Part shown: piece after piece, positions 34,469-47,966 of the stretch
Layout of the letters: every line of letters begins with the position of its first letter
Position numbering within the stretch: position 1 is the stretch's first letter
From: Venturia oleaginea
Lineage: Eukaryota; Ascomycota; Dothideomycetes; Venturiales; Venturiaceae
Reading direction: 5' to 3'
Assembly: GCA_013176395.1 (NCBI GenBank)
Contig: JABMLP010000029.1
Location: forward strand, 434,001-498,000
Length of the DNA stretch: 64,000 bases
Notes under the pieces: model-generated
The model's database searches: none
Told to the model about the DNA's origin: nothing
Seen by the model: only the letters and a program-made list of their open reading frames with translations
Position numbers and translations under genes: made by a program

Positions 34469-35511
34469 CTACTTGAACATCAAAAACCCACCAGCCGCAA
34501 CACGAAGCCGGATACAAGCTCGTCCCCTAATCATAACGATCGACAAATACTCCCCACAATTCCTCGGAAAGATCTGCTTCAGCTGAACCCCATCCCTATG
34601 AATCACCGAATCAACAGTAACCCACACGCTCCTCTCCAACTCAATATCAGTATTAATCGCACACACAATCTCCACGCCATCGAAGATTCTAGACCAGGCG
34701 ACTATACTCATCACCTGTCGCTCACCAAGTCTATGCGGATAACCAAAGACCATGCCATCTCGAGATATCTGGCGGAGGTATTGACGACCCCTCCTCAATG
34801 CCATTTCTTTCACTTTCATGCTGGTCAGTTCAGTGAGCTGCTGATATACCGTCGAGGATCCAAGAAAGCAATGACGTTCCTTTGAGCGAAAGGGACCGAA
34901 TGCACCGCCGAACATGGATTCGCGGATATATTGGTCGGCGGCGTGACCTGGTGAACTGAGCGAACCGCCGTCGTTGAGGGCTTGCTCAGTTCCGTAGTAG
35001 ATAGATGGGACACCGAGGGTCGTGAGATTGAGCGCGAGGGCGGGGAAGAGGATGGATGAGCCGAGAGGGTCTGCGTAGAAACGGGCTTTGAGGTTGCCTT
35101 GCCATGTCTAATCTTGTTAGGGAATGTTTGGGATCGTGTTGGAAGTAGGGTTGAAACATACGTGATCGTCTATCATTGTGACGATTTTGTTGCGGAGATG
35201 GCTGTGGGAAGGCTTTTGTGGGTATGCTTCGTTGCGGAAGAGATGAAAGTATTCTTCTGGATTTGAGTCGCCTTTTGGTGTTTGCCATATTAATTATTGC
35301 ACGCCTTCATAGTCTCAAACGCGTTCGGTCCAGTGACTTCACCAATGATCATGGAATTCCCTTTTCCAAGACCCATGGCGAATTCATGGATAGCATTGCA
35401 GAAGTATCTTGTAGGACAGTGGCCCATCTGCGAGAAACAGACTCCAAATCGCCTATACTCACAGTATCTGGTCTTCTCAGGCAGTAGGAGAAGCCGTGCT
35501 TTGTGTGCCAT
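34469..35511 (-). pseudogene. GH13 alpha-amylase-family relic, C-terminal half
   Basis: The minus strand holds recognisable GH13 pieces. First is 'TRYFCNAIHEFAMGLGKG', then 'NSMIIGEVTGPNAFETM' (region of the acid/base Glu), then 'NPEEYFHLFRNEA' and 'LRNKIVTMIDDH'. After an in-frame intron (donor GTATGT) follow 'TWQGNLKARFYADPLGSS', 'LTTLGVPSIYYGTEQALNDG' and the C-terminal beta domain ending at 34469. The nucleophile motif (normally DGFRxD) is replaced by unrelated residues. A TAA and a short deletion separate 'ETMKACNN' from 'IWQTPKGD'. The N-terminal half of the barrel is missing. It is a decayed gene, not an active amylase. Confidence 0.7.
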
Positions 35512-36452
35512 GAGAAAGCAAGTTTTCGATTTGCATCACAGCGGTGTGTACCTGGTTGTTCTCCTGTGTTCTTGCAGCGGAAGCTCAGGGGGCGAAACCC
35601 TCGTCAACGCGTCAACGTCGAAGAAGACCATCGCATTGTAGAGGTTGTAGGAGTTGAAGAGTGAGAAGGATATTCAAGTGCGGTTGAAGTCTTTATATTA
35701 ACCTAGTCTCGGCTGCAACCGCCGCTGGCGAACCAGGGGTTAGCCGCGTTAGTGGAGACATTGAACCCGGACCTCACTCCCCCGTTCATGACCTCTTCTA
35801 CATCACCAACTTACCCGCTCGAGAGACTTTTCATCGAGACTTGGTCTTTTCTATCAAGTCTAGCCGTGCGCTCTTCAGATTATTGATCTTTAGTAGCACC
35901 ACTGGCCTAGCACCATGACCTGGGCCAGGAGAGACCGATGCGTAATTATCCAAGACTTCGAAACCTTCTTCCTTTCTTTACTTTCCCCATTGAGCTTACT
36001 CGTTGTACACTGCCCTTATGCGATCTCATTCTGGCAGAGTAATAATTTGACTCGGTGGACCTCAAGCCACCATTTGCAATTTTCACTAAATTTTGCTGCC
36101 AAAATATCCTTCATAAACAATACCAAACCAGTTAAACTCGATTTCCTGTAGGATTTCATATTTTAGCTTTGGTTGGCTAACCACTTCGATCCAAAACTAC
36201 GCTTTGAAACAAGGGCTGCATCGTGGCTGAGGCTGAGCAGTCTCAATGCGAGTTTGGAGATGTTAATTCTGCATCTCGTTCACCTGTATTATTTTATCAC
36301 ATTCACGATCTCAATTCAGCATTACCACGGCCTACCAAGATACACAAGGTGTTTCGATTCCAGTTGGACAGCTCGAAGCGTAGAGCCTGATTTGGGAACC
36401 AGCCACTGGCCTTTCCAAGATGGTGTATGAGACTCATCTTCAGATTAATTAG
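35512..36452. other. Intergenic
   Basis: No supported gene is present. The first ~130 bases may hold further unreadable remains of the GH13 relic. Confidence 0.4.
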
Positions 36453-36610
36453 AGATCACGAACTCTCGAAGCCAAGTCATTGGAACTAATCGCCAGCGCT
36501 CTCATGAAGCAGACCGATGCCATTAACTCCCAAGAAATCCACGCAAACGCAATGTCTCTACTTGATGAGGGATACGTCTCTATCGCCCCAACGAAGGCCA
36601 CAGGTATAAT
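36453..36610 (+). pseudogene. Exon fragment cut by a solo LTR
   Basis: After an acceptor-like TTAATTAG the plus frame reads 'SRTLEAKSLELIASALMKQT', then 'DAINSQEIHANAMSLLDEGY' and 'VSIAPTKATGI', and stops being gene-like exactly at the LTR start (36611). No continuation is found on the far side. It may be the remnant of an unidentified gene disrupted by the insertion. Confidence 0.35.
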
Positions 36611-36866
36611 TGTCACGGTACGACCGCGGACAAGTCTCTTCCGCCATTGGGGTGGCCTCACGGTACGTGATCAAGGCAGAACTGTAGTTCTGCCGAGGAA
36701 AGGTTTTAAAAGCCTGCGTTGCTTCAACCAATACGTAGCTCATTGAGCCACGTCCTGTCGTCAAACCTGCCTGTTGGTTTGCCTGCCAGTTCGTATGTAG
36801 CCTGTTGAATGATTCCTGTTCCTACTGCTGCTCCTTCCTCCTGATACCCGAACCCGCCCCGTGACA
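36611..36866 (+). repeat. 256-bp solo LTR, copy 1
   Basis: It begins TGTCACGGTACG and ends CCCCGTGACA, with inverted termini TGTCACGG/CCGTGACA. The copy at 48535-48790 in the opposite orientation has the same length and about five substitutions. It contains a TTTTAAAA sequence that could be a promoter element. No clear target-site duplication remains here. Confidence 0.8.
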
Positions 36867-37617
36867 GTAAACTACAATATGAATTGATCCGGCCGGAGCT
36901 CAATCCTTTTCGGTTGACTTTTTCAAGAAATCTGAGAGCTCGCCCGCGATTATGATCTACGCCCTACCAGTTTTTATTTATTTAGAGGAGATACTGTCTA
37001 TCATCATAAGTTAAGGTAGCTGGGAAGGTTGAAAGGCTATTTGGAACGCCCACTCCGGTCCTTAGCCGTCAATATATCACCCTGGCTGTCAGGTTCTTTA
37101 GAAAAGCTAACCGAAATAAACCGAGGTTTACCCGGATCCTTTTACAAGTCATAATACTATGGTATCCGGGTTATCAAACGTTATTACAGCATAGATAGTA
37201 GAATCCTTGTGCCTATTGTACTTAGATCTGCTTCTGTAAGTATCAGTACTGCACAGGAGAGTAGTTCGCAAGCAGACTCAAGGGCCATCTACCAGAAGAT
37301 TCGACAACAAGGATGCCAATTGACGTTTAATAACCCGGCAACCATAGTTTATGAAAAGGTAAGCTCCGAAATGTGTTGCTCTAGACCGTACTAATTTAGT
37401 CGGCTAAAATTAGAGTAATAACTCGTATCATATAGTTCTGTGCTGTCCCTATTAAACACAAGTCTTGCACTTCTGGAAGACAGAAAACGTTGAAACCACA
37501 GTACTACGTATGTACGAAACTTCCTCTCTTCACATTTGACATTTCCTGAGTAAATAACTAATAACTCAGCTTTTCAGCCTTCTCGCAATCGTTTACCCTA
37601 CCTCACAAACCTCCATC
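36867..37617. other. Intergenic, 5' of the possible secreted-protein gene
   Basis: No gene is recognised. Confidence 0.4.
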
Positions 37618-37902
37618 ATGCAACTTACCATCCCCATCCTCGTTACAATAACGAGCTGGCTCTTCGCGAGCCCCACCGTAGCCAGAGGTGCCATTTTATG
37701 TAAGGATGCTCCGGCAGACTGTGCTTTTGGTAAGTACTTGTATGAAAGGCTGTAGTTCTGAGTGACAGCATCTCAACCGTTTCTTCGTCCTTTTCGGCTC
37801 GCTCATAATTCTCCTTTTCCTGCGGTGCCCACCACAGATGCCTTTCAGCTTCCAACTATTTTTTCCTATAAAGACCTCCCGTATATATACAAAAAGCGAT
37901 AA
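37618..37902 (+). CDS. Possible small secreted protein, two exons
   Basis: The ATG at 37618 opens a typical signal peptide, 'MQLTIPILVTITSWLFAS', with predicted cleavage near 'TVARG', followed by 'AILCKDAPADCAF'. A GTAAGT donor follows at 37730. Two acceptors, at 37768 (39-nt intron) and 37837 (108-nt intron), both continue the same frame to the TAA at 37900-37902, giving 81 or 58 residues. The intron contains an in-frame TAG, so splicing is needed. Only two cysteines are present. The size and signal peptide recall fungal effector-like proteins, but no family is recognised. Confidence 0.4.
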
Positions 37903-39003
37903 ACAATCATAGTTCGCCTTCTCAACCCTATCGCTCCAACTATAATATAAAGAAGTAGAATCTATACGTGGGACAATTCCTCGGACAAGTCAAAATTCTT
38001 GCGTGCGTACGTCAAAGGACAGGTAGGAGTTACTCCTTTCATACATCGTCTTCCCGCTGACAATTGGCAATCTGGTTTTTCGAAACTAAGATGAAAATAT
38101 GGCCGATAACGTTGCAAATCATTTTCTGGGGAACTGATATACAGAGGTACTGCTGCTTATAGTGCAGGGTCTCAATAAGAGACTTCACGAATGTTGCATT
38201 CTATTCTGTGATCTAAACCAGCAAGAAAAGTCACTGTATGATTAGCTACTAAGTGCACTACCAACTTCGTATTCGAATTCATGTATAGCGTTCGTTGGAA
38301 TATGTCCACATGACACCTGAATAATACAAGTCGCGTTTGGACAATGATTCTCCGGTTTGAGATGCATAACGATTAAATTCTGGACATTTGAAAGAAAAGA
38401 ACGGCTATCAACATATCGCTGCCACCGATAATTACTCGGTAGCGTTTATTGTATCGAGGAGAGAGGTTTTGACGGAGATAAATTGAAGATCCCGCTATGT
38501 AGATAACCTGAGGAGGTTAGCAAGGCGAAAGTTTTATCATGCAATATTCAAGGAGAACGGCAATGGAAGTAGAGAGATCGAGCATCTTCTTTCCAAATGA
38601 TCAAGTAGAACTTTAGCTGAACTTGAATTGTGATTTTAACTTTCAAGCAATGAATGCGAAGAGCGTCCCGTGATTTCGAGCTCATTTCGGCACGGATTCG
38701 GATTTCGGCGCCTCTTTGCCCGAATAGGCAAGTGGGCTGTAGCTCTCCAAGAGGGACAAGCTTCCGATAAAGCTTCCAACGACGCGTTCATCCGTCTTCA
38801 GTGGATAACGCGGGCCCTATCAATGCTTTATCATCGGCTTCCAGAAGTCCTTGGAGGATGGAGATTGCTCGTTGTCCCCTCCCCTCACCTCCATTCAACA
38901 ACAGAAACTCCTCCCTCCCTCCTCCCAATTCTTCCGCGCCGTCCTGAGATAACAACCCGAATACCATAGCCCTCAAGCCTCCACCTCCCCATCCTCCTCA
39001 AAG
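37903..39003. other. Intergenic upstream of the amidase
   Basis: No gene is supported. It includes the presumed promoter of the amidase gene; the bases just upstream of the ATG are C/T-rich. Confidence 0.4.
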
Positions 39004-40844
39004 ATGCCCTCCCTACCCTGGCAAGAAATCGCCGCGAAGAAACGGGCCTCGATACTAGCTGAGATAACGAACGAATGGCTCCTCCCCTCCATCCCACCCG
39101 TCGAAGAAGTAAAAGATGTTTCGGGGACGTATATGCACCAATTCCTCTCGGCGCAAGAGGTTGAAATCACAGAATCGGATGCAGAGACGATTGTCAAGAA
39201 TACAACGGGAGGAGCCTGGAGTTGTGTCAGTGTTTGCAAGGCGTTTTGTCATCGGGCTGCTGTTGCGCATCAATTGGTATGTACACCTCAATTCACAATC
39301 GAGGGCGAGAAAGAAGGGGGACAGAAGTATGCTAATAGGTACGATAGACGAACTGCCTCCACGAAATCTTCTTCACAGCAGCCCTCCACGATGCCGAAAT
39401 CCTTGATAAAAACTATGCACAATCTGCGACACTTGGGCCCCTATACGGCCTCCCCATTTCTTTGAAAGACCAGTTTCATGTCCGGAACGTGGAGACTTCG
39501 ATGGGTTATATAGGTTGGCTGGGCACATTCCAAGGCAAACCTTACGAACCCCACCACGCGGAATTTGAATCAGAACTCGTTCGCGAGCTGCGGCAACTGG
39601 GTGCAATACTATATGTCAAAACGGCGGTGCCGCATACACTCATGTGTGGTGAAACGGTCAACAATATAATCGGATATACCGAGAATCCTCGAAACAGGTA
39701 TTTGAGTGCTGGTGGCAGTTCAGGTGGCGAAGGCGCATTAATCGGAGCACGAGGATCAGTTGCAGGTTTTGGAACAGATATCGGAGGTTCCGTACGCATT
39801 CCCGCCGCCTTCAATGGCCTATATGGATTAAGACCCAGTGCAGGCAGATTACCGTATGAAGGCATGGCAAATAGCATGGATGGACAGAATTCGGTATTGA
39901 GCGTTGTCGGACCGCTGGGCAGTACAGTTGGTGCCTTGAGGTTAGTAACAAAGAGCCTTTTGAGTGCGGGACCTTGGAATCACGATCCCCTCGTCGTCGA
40001 AATGCCATGGCGGTCTGAACAAGAAAAACTGCCCGAAAAACTGGTATTTGGTGTCCTCAGATATGACGGCGTCGTCGGTGTGACACCACCTATAAAACGA
40101 GCTCTCAAAATGACCATTGAAGCTGTGAAGAAGGCGGGGCACGAAGTAGGTATCCACAATCACGATACAACTATCACACCTAACAACATCAGGTCATAGA
40201 ATGGACACCCCCACCCCACTCCACCCTCAACGAAATCCTCTTCAATACCTGGTCGTACGACAGCGGCCACGACTGTACCAGCGCCCTCGCCCTCAGCGGC
40301 GAACCAATCGCCCCCCAAATGTCCACCCTCTTCAACACCGAAACACCCCAATTCACAGCCTCCCAAATCGCAGACAATAACGTCGCTCAGCGGGAGATTA
40401 AGAAACGATACCTCGATTATTGGAATTCTACTGCTGAGGTTACTGAGAGTGGGAGGGCGGTTGATGGGATTATCTGTCCTGTTGCGCCTTTTCCGGCGGC
40501 GAGATGGGGGAGTTATGCTTATTATGGGTATACTAGTTGGGTTAATTTGTTGGATTATAGTAGTGTTGTTTTTCCGGTTACGAGTGTGGATGAGAGCGTG
40601 GATTTGGTGGAGGAGGGGTATCAGCCGGTGAATGCTGAGGATAAGATTTGCTATGAGAGTTGTGAGTTTGATTCTATTGTACTTCGTGTGTGAATGCCCG
40701 CTAACCATTGCTATAGACGACCCGAAGATTTATAATGGTGCGCATGTTGCTCTACAAATCGTAGGACGTCGTTTTCAAGAAGAGAAAATGTTGGCTATTG
40801 CCGATGTGACAAGGGCTGCTTTGTCAGCTTTGTCAGCTTTGTAA
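39004..40844 (+). CDS. Amidase-signature hydrolase (acetamidase/general amidase-like)
   Basis: Exons are 39004-39276, 39348-40145, 40193-40661 and 40717-40844. The introns are 71, 47 and 55 nt (donors GTATGT, GTAGGT, GTGAGT), and the first and third contain GCTAAT/GCTAAC branch sites. The product is 555 residues, the normal fungal length. The catalytic Ser-cisSer-Lys triad is visible: Lys in 'LYGLPISLKDQF', cis-Ser in 'SAGGSSGGEGAL', and the nucleophile Ser in 'FGTDIGGSVRIPAAFNG'. There is no signal peptide, so a cytosolic enzyme hydrolysing a small amide to acid and ammonia is expected. AmdS-like amidases are the nearest recognised relatives; the substrate is unknown. The ATG has A at -3. 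Confidence 0.9.
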
Positions 40845-43173
40845 ATCCATATAAGTTATAACAATGTATAACGACATCAAACATTGCAATGTTTCCAAAC
40901 TCTATCTATATCTATATCTACCATAACCAACATCCTCACCGGTTCCTGCAATACCGATCATTGATATCGCAACGTTGATATGTTTTTATCGAGATTATCT
41001 AACACCCCACGCTCTTGAATTTCCCTGGGTCCTCCCTAATGAAATCGGTGTACTTTGGGTGGGTGGTTGCTAAGGCGCAGTTATTGGCGATCTAATACCC
41101 CTGATCGAATCTGTAGCTACGGAAATCGATTTTGGAGATCTAGGATAGAGGAGGGGAGTTGTTGGGTTGTATGTGTACCTGTTAGATGATACAGCCGCAT
41201 ACGGCCATTATGAGATGATACAGCTGTATACGGCCGTTAGAGTCACGTACCCTCGTTTTGAAGCTGCATACGGCCGTCAGAGGCATATCCCCTCGTTTTG
41301 ATTTCAGACCACTCGAATCTGTATACTATCACTCGATCACCGGTTCATTTTGAACCTCATGCAATCCTAAATCTTTATCTTTTCACTGTGTATCATTCGA
41401 GAGTACCGTATGGACAGGAATATCATATCGCGGGTCGGAAGATGGGAAAAGAAAGGAGGGAGAGAGGAGAGAAGATAGGGGGAAGAGGAGAAGAATATTG
41501 TAAAGCTTCCACGCTTAGTTTCTTGGAAATATTGTGGTTGTTGTTTTTGTATGTATACTGGGGATTTGCACTTGGACTCGCCCACGACGCAAAATATTGA
41601 CCATACCCTCCCCAAGTCCCCTTGGAAGATCCTTTCTTAAAAAAACCGCCAGATACGATTAGCATCTGTTGGGTTTTTTGTCGGTGGTTGCTGGGTTAGT
41701 TTGGGGTTCTAACTCTTGCGACGGCGATGGCGATGGCGATGGCGACGTTGACGTGATTTATTTCGCTGGTAAGTTTCTTTTGGAGTAGAACTAGAGGGAA
41801 ACGCACAGTTTTGACACGGCGCCGCACACGTTTACGGGCATTGTTTACATATCTTTTACGACCTATTCACCGGTGTTGAATGCTTCCCTTCCTTGAACCC
41901 GGATACTGCGTCTTTTCTTCTCGGCGTTGTTCTTTGGTAGGTTTGCGCGGGGGAAGATGCTGGTCAGAGAGTAAAATTTTGAGCTGGGGAGGTGTTGGCG
42001 GGGATTAGCTGGCGGATTGCTTGGTCTCTTGGATTTGGGATGTCGGATTTGTCGAGTTTTTGGTGTATTGGGGGGTGTATGTATGGTTGCTGGATGGGGG
42101 AGGACCTTTTGTTGTTGGGAGTGCTGCGAGAAGGGAGAAGAGTCGGGAGAAGATGGATGTTTGTTTATGAGAGTAGATGGCATTCACAGATCAATTGCTG
42201 GAATGAAGGACTATATGAGGAAGAGAGTCGTGAAGTGCACTCGACATCACCGGTTGAGAATGCAGCCCGGTCATAACCTCGTTTGGTGGGAATGCTGAAA
42301 GACCTGTAACGGACAGAGGATTAGTAAGTACGAATCTGTTACACGAAGCCGGTGATTTCCCGATATTGATTATTCGATGCAAGGAGTGTGCAGGCCAAAA
42401 AGCTACGCGTCAGATATCCACACAGCAGAGGATATATCGAGCATCAGGGACTCGCATGAGATATAGGAAATGCTACTCGCGCATAGATCTAAGCAAGTAA
42501 AAGACTTTCCCCAGAACAAAAATTAGATAGGAAAAGGAATCAAGGCCGCTGGCAGAAAGAAAAGCATTTCTCAACAAAAGGGCAACCTTGCTCCACGCCG
42601 CTACATGCTTCCTCTTCCGATGGCAGCGGATTGGCTGTATGGGTCTTGATTGCCTGTCCTGTCTCAGAGCAGGTATCGGTGTATTTCTAGAGCTGGCAGA
42701 TAACCCCATGAAGGTATTTGTCTCAGGAAGCGGTGTTGGTGAAGCGATTAAGGAGGTGACGCGCAGAAATCTCGGGCCTTTACAAAAGATGACAAACGCT
42801 TTGAAAGGCGGCTGACGCACCCAATCCTCATTCCCGGGTGGTGCTCAGAGAACCAATATGGCCGAGAATTGTCCTGCAACCATGTTTTGACCCACTAAGG
42901 GCGGGTAACTAACAAGCAGACCATCCTTACAAATTTAAAGCCCCTGGAATCGCGTCAACTGGCAATGACGACATGTCTACAAAACCTTTCTTTCCATGTC
43001 TTTCGACCGGGTATAAGAATCTTTCTGGACATTTAAGCAATTGACCTCTGAACCTCCTACACTCAACTCTTCACATAATCAATTCACCTCTTCATTTCCT
43101 GCAACAGCCTCCCTACACAATCAATTCATCACACAGTCAATTCACCTCCCCACACTATCAATTCATCACTACC
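40845..43173. other. Intergenic between amidase and OYE genes
   Basis: No gene is supported. Short repeats lie at about 41190-41310: 'GCATACGGCC' or 'GTATACGGCC' three times and 'CCTCGTTTTGA' twice. A GGCGAT triplet run lies near 41720-41745. TCAATTCA repeats occur in the OYE leader near 43070-43170. Confidence 0.45.
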
Positions 43174-44534
<1,361 letters not shown>

Positions 44535-45149
44535 GGGCTGAACACAATGCTCTGCCGTGGTTACGGCTGTTTTGTAGGTTCTATGCAAAAATCCTAGATA
44601 TAGAGATCAGAAATGCGTGGTACTCGTTTGAATCGACTAGACCCTTTTATTCTTGGCCTGTGACGGATGCGATTACCTATGCTGGGAAGAATTTAGTCAC
44701 ATTGTGGAAACTAGATGGTGCACTTGCTAGCTCGGTGGCTTTGTTCATTCGCTCGTTCTTCCAACAGGTCATCTGTCTGATGGAGATGCGGCTTCATCCG
44801 TGGATGAATGCCAGTCTTTCTTTTCGCGCTGGATACGGAGAGGCGTCTTCGCTCCTTCAGGGAAACAAGTCGTTGGGATCAAAGTGGTGGTCCGGTGTGA
44901 ACCTAGGGGTATTACCGAGTCGAGTCAAACACAACACCCCGATTCCAGCAATGAATTTAAAGAGCGAGGTCTACACGTTTTCAAATGGCAAATTGATTTC
45001 CCAGTCCCAGTCCCACCCCATCACCCTTCTAGTTTTGCCTCAACGCCAAACTCTTTACGTGGTGGTAATGAAGGACGTCTCCATCAATCTCTCTCGAGGC
45101 GTCCTACTTATTTCCGAATTGAAAATATTTGGATAGTGAGCACCGATAT
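44535..45149. other. Convergent intergenic region
   Basis: This lies between the 3' ends of the OYE (+) and sugar kinase (-) genes. A 158-codon open frame exists but begins with GTG, overlaps other open frames and shows no family features, so it is not called. Confidence 0.5.
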
Positions 45150-46469
45150 CTAAAAGCGCAAAAGCTTTACCGAATCCGTCACGGCATCACCAAGACCTTT
45201 AAAACCTTCCTGTGTGACTTTCCGGCCCGCGAGCTCGAGCGCAAAGGCCAGGGCTGAATCCGTATAAGCGGAGTAATTCGTTTCGGTTGGGTTGGCGGCG
45301 TAGGCGAAGAGGATGGCTGCTATGAATGTGTCGCCGGCACCGATGGTGCTGTGGAAGGTGGGGTTAGATGATAAAGAGAGGAGGGTGGCAATGGGTGGGA
45401 AGTTGGTGAATATTGGGTGGAGAGTTGGCAGGAAATACATACTCGACTATTTTCGAGTCTGACGGTAGTGGCCATTGTGATTTGATAAGACGTTGTCTGT
45501 ACGGTTCCTGGCGGGAGAAGGCAAGAGCTGCTGCGCCTTCTGCGCCCCAGGTGCAGAATTGGAGGGGGCGGGTTTGGTGGTCTAGTTTTTGGAGAAAGGT
45601 GGTTGGGTTGTTGTAGCCTTGGGACTGTGGTTGGGAGTTAGTTGATTCGTACTCGTATTCGCTGTTTTTCCTTTGGTAGGGAGGGGAATATACCGAGGCC
45701 CAGCTTTTGGAGTAGAAGACTATGTGGGCTATTTGGGCGAGTTGTTGCAGGCCTTTTCGGTTTGGCTTTTCGACTTCGACGCTTATCGTGGCTTTGGTGC
45801 AGGTTTTGGCGATGTAGCGCATGCATTTTAGGGTTATTTCTGGGATGCGTCCCTGACCCTGTTAGCTTGGGATTTTATAGGTGATGATACGAGATACTTC
45901 AAAGTGCCACCACTCGTAGTTGCCATAGTTTTGGCTCGTCTCTTTATCGTTAAAATCCTGGACCATTTCAATAAATTCTTCATAAGTCATGTCAGGTAAC
46001 GCGTTGTGATTAACAATAGTCCTACTTCCACTCTCCTTACTCCTGATGATATAACTACTCGCCGCTTCATCTTCATCATATTTATAGATACATTGATCAA
46101 GATTAACACCACATAATGAAGCTTTGATCATCTTCGATGCTGCCGATCTGGGATTCGGCAATACAGCCACCATACTCAGTTTTGCCGGCGCTATATCATC
46201 TAGATCTGGACATTTGGGGCCGTTTGGAATGCTTCCGGAGATATCTCGCAGATAACTTAGGACTTCGAGGGTGTTGGCGCCGTTGCCTCCTCGTCGTCTT
46301 GACATGTTTGTTGCGCGGAGTTTGTCATCTTCGCCTGGGAAATGGGGGACACTGGGACATCTTAGTGGTTAGGGATGTGTTAGATTGAGAGAAGGTTATA
46401 CTCGAGAATTGTATCGATGTAACAAGCGCCGACGCAGATGATGTGAGGAGTGATGGGAGGAGTTTCCAT
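45150..46469 (-). CDS. PfkB-family sugar kinase (ketohexokinase-like), five exons
   Basis: Exons are 46469-46402, 46351-45898, 45858-45694, 45624-45443 and 45348-45150. The introns are 50, 39, 69 and 94 nt (donors GTATAA, GTATCT, GTATAT, GTATGT). All phases close and give 355 residues. The ribokinase/PfkB fold is clear: N-terminal 'HIICVGACYIDTIL', substrate region 'VPHFPGEDDKLRA', then 'RRGGNGANTLEVLSYL', 'WWHFEGQGRIPEIT', 'ISVEVEKPNRKGLQQL', 'CTWGAEGAA' and the catalytic 'TIGAGDTFIAAILFA' with the Asp base and anion hole. These motifs match ketohexokinase-type members, which phosphorylate fructose or related sugars with ATP; substrate choice is inference. The start is divergent from the N-acetyltransferase gene. 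Confidence 0.85.
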
Positions 46470-46826
46470 AGTTTTATTGGTAGGTGGATGTTGACGAAGA
46501 AATTATGGGCCGTGTGATGCGTTTTATGTACCATTCTGAGGAGTTCACAAGCAATCATAGAATAAGTCGGTCTCAGGGCCACGCAGGCTCAGTGCCAAAA
46601 CTATGACGCACCCGCTCCCATGCTCCGCGCTCGCGCTCGCGCACTCTCATCAACAACATCTTTCCAACCTATCTCCATCAGACGCAGAACGCGTGTCTAT
46701 TAACGGTCGCTTTTTTCTGGCAGCTTAAATCTCGTCGACCAAACCATCCGGCCCTGACGCTTACTGACGTCTAATTCCATCAACCGGCGAAAGACTCCAA
46801 ATCTCTCATCTCTTAACTTCTCAATC
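46470..46826. promoter_or_regulatory. Divergent promoter region
   Basis: A 357-bp gap separates the starts of the sugar kinase (-) and N-acetyltransferase (+) genes and must contain both promoters. It includes GC-rich GCGCTCGCGCTCGCGC near 46625. No consensus TATA box was identified. Confidence 0.4.
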
Positions 46827-47825
46827 ATGGCTCTGGGTCGATTCAAGCTCTCAAAAGATCAACTATCAGAATACTTCGAACGTGTCAGCCTCCCGTCCAC
46901 CAAATGTGTTCTTGATGTCACCGCTCTCGACGACACTTCTAAGCTCTCTTATCTCAATTTAATCCAAAAGCATCATTTGGTGAAAGTGCCATGGGAAAAC
47001 CTGACTCAACATTACTCCTGGCATCGAGTGGTCTACCTTGATCCACGCCACCTCTTCCGAAAGATCGTCCAAGACCCAGCTGGCAATGCACGTGGAGGCT
47101 ATTGCTTCGAAGTCAACAATTTCTTCTCCACTGTATTGTACAGTTTGGGGTTCGACGTCTACATGGGTGGATCAAGGATTTACTCGCCGAAGCTGAAAAA
47201 GTACGGCGGCTGGACTCATGTGATCAATCTTGTAACAATCAATGGAGTGAAATATATGCTCGATGGTGGATATGGCGGAAACGGACCTTGCCGACCAATT
47301 GCTGTTGAAGATGGGAAGATTGTGGACCATGTGAAGCCAGCACAAATGAGGTTGGTCTACGAAGCTATTCCACAGCATCTGGATAGGTCACAAAAAGTGT
47401 GGGTGTGTCAGCATCGTTATGACGATAACGCCGAATGGACCCCAATCTATTGCTTCGTGGAGCTCGAGTTCCTACCCGAGGACCTGTCTGTGTCCAATCT
47501 CGCTCCGGGAATATCAAAAACATCATTTTTCACGCACAAGGTTGTCGCCGCACGATTTACTACAGAATCAGAAACAGAAGATGCTCCGGGTCCTGGAACT
47601 CCAGGGCAGCAAGAGCTAGGAGAGGAAATTGATGGGTCCATTACACTCTCACACGACACGCTAAAATGGCGGCGACATGGAAAGAAGATGGTCGACGTAA
47701 AACTGGGGAATGAGGAGGAAAGATTGGATGCTTTGAAGAAATACTTTGGAATTACTTTGAGTGAGGATGATAAGGAAGCCATTCAAGGGACGTCGACAGA
47801 GCTAGGAGTGCAATGGTCTATCTGA
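46827..47825 (+). CDS. Arylamine N-acetyltransferase
   Basis: This is a single-exon gene of 332 residues, within the usual fungal NAT range. The enzyme transfers an acyl group from acyl-CoA to arylamines or hydrazines through a Cys thioester. The triad is visible: Cys in 'ARGGYCFEVNNFF', His in 'GWTHVINLV' and Asp in 'YMLDGGYGGNGP'. The N-terminal 'VPWENLTQHYSWHRVV' is the conserved NAT entry motif. An acidic insert ('ESETEDAPGPGTPG') precedes the C-terminal domain, as in other fungal NATs. The ATG has A at -3. There is no signal peptide, so the enzyme is cytosolic. In some ascomycetes NATs detoxify plant- or microbe-derived arylamines such as benzoxazolinone products; whether this one does cannot be told. 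Confidence 0.94.
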   Translation: MALGRFKLSKDQLSEYFERVSLPSTKCVLDVTALDDTSKLSYLNLIQKHHLVKVPWENLTQHYSWHRVVYLDPRHLFRKIVQDPAGNARGGYCFEVNNFFSTVLYSLGFDVYMGGSRIYSPKLKKYGGWTHVINLVTINGVKYMLDGGYGGNGPCRPIAVEDGKIVDHVKPAQMRLVYEAIPQHLDRSQKVWVCQHRYDDNAEWTPIYCFVELEFLPEDLSVSNLAPGISKTSFFTHKVVAARFTTESETEDAPGPGTPGQQELGEEIDGSITLSHDTLKWRRHGKKMVDVKLGNEEERLDALKKYFGITLSEDDKEAIQGTSTELGVQWSI

Positions 47826-47966
47826 AAGCTGCGTGCATAATATCAAGTCCAGCACACTGGAAACCATAAGATAAGACCGGTCTGACGCTGCTTCGTCCAC
47901 CAGAAAGAAACCTTCAGACCTTTTACTTAGATACAATCAAGCACAAGTCATATGCATACGAAGCAA

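Noticed and set aside
44660..45136. 158-codon frame between OYE and sugar kinase
   Set aside because: It starts with GTG, overlaps other frames and lies between two convergent gene ends.
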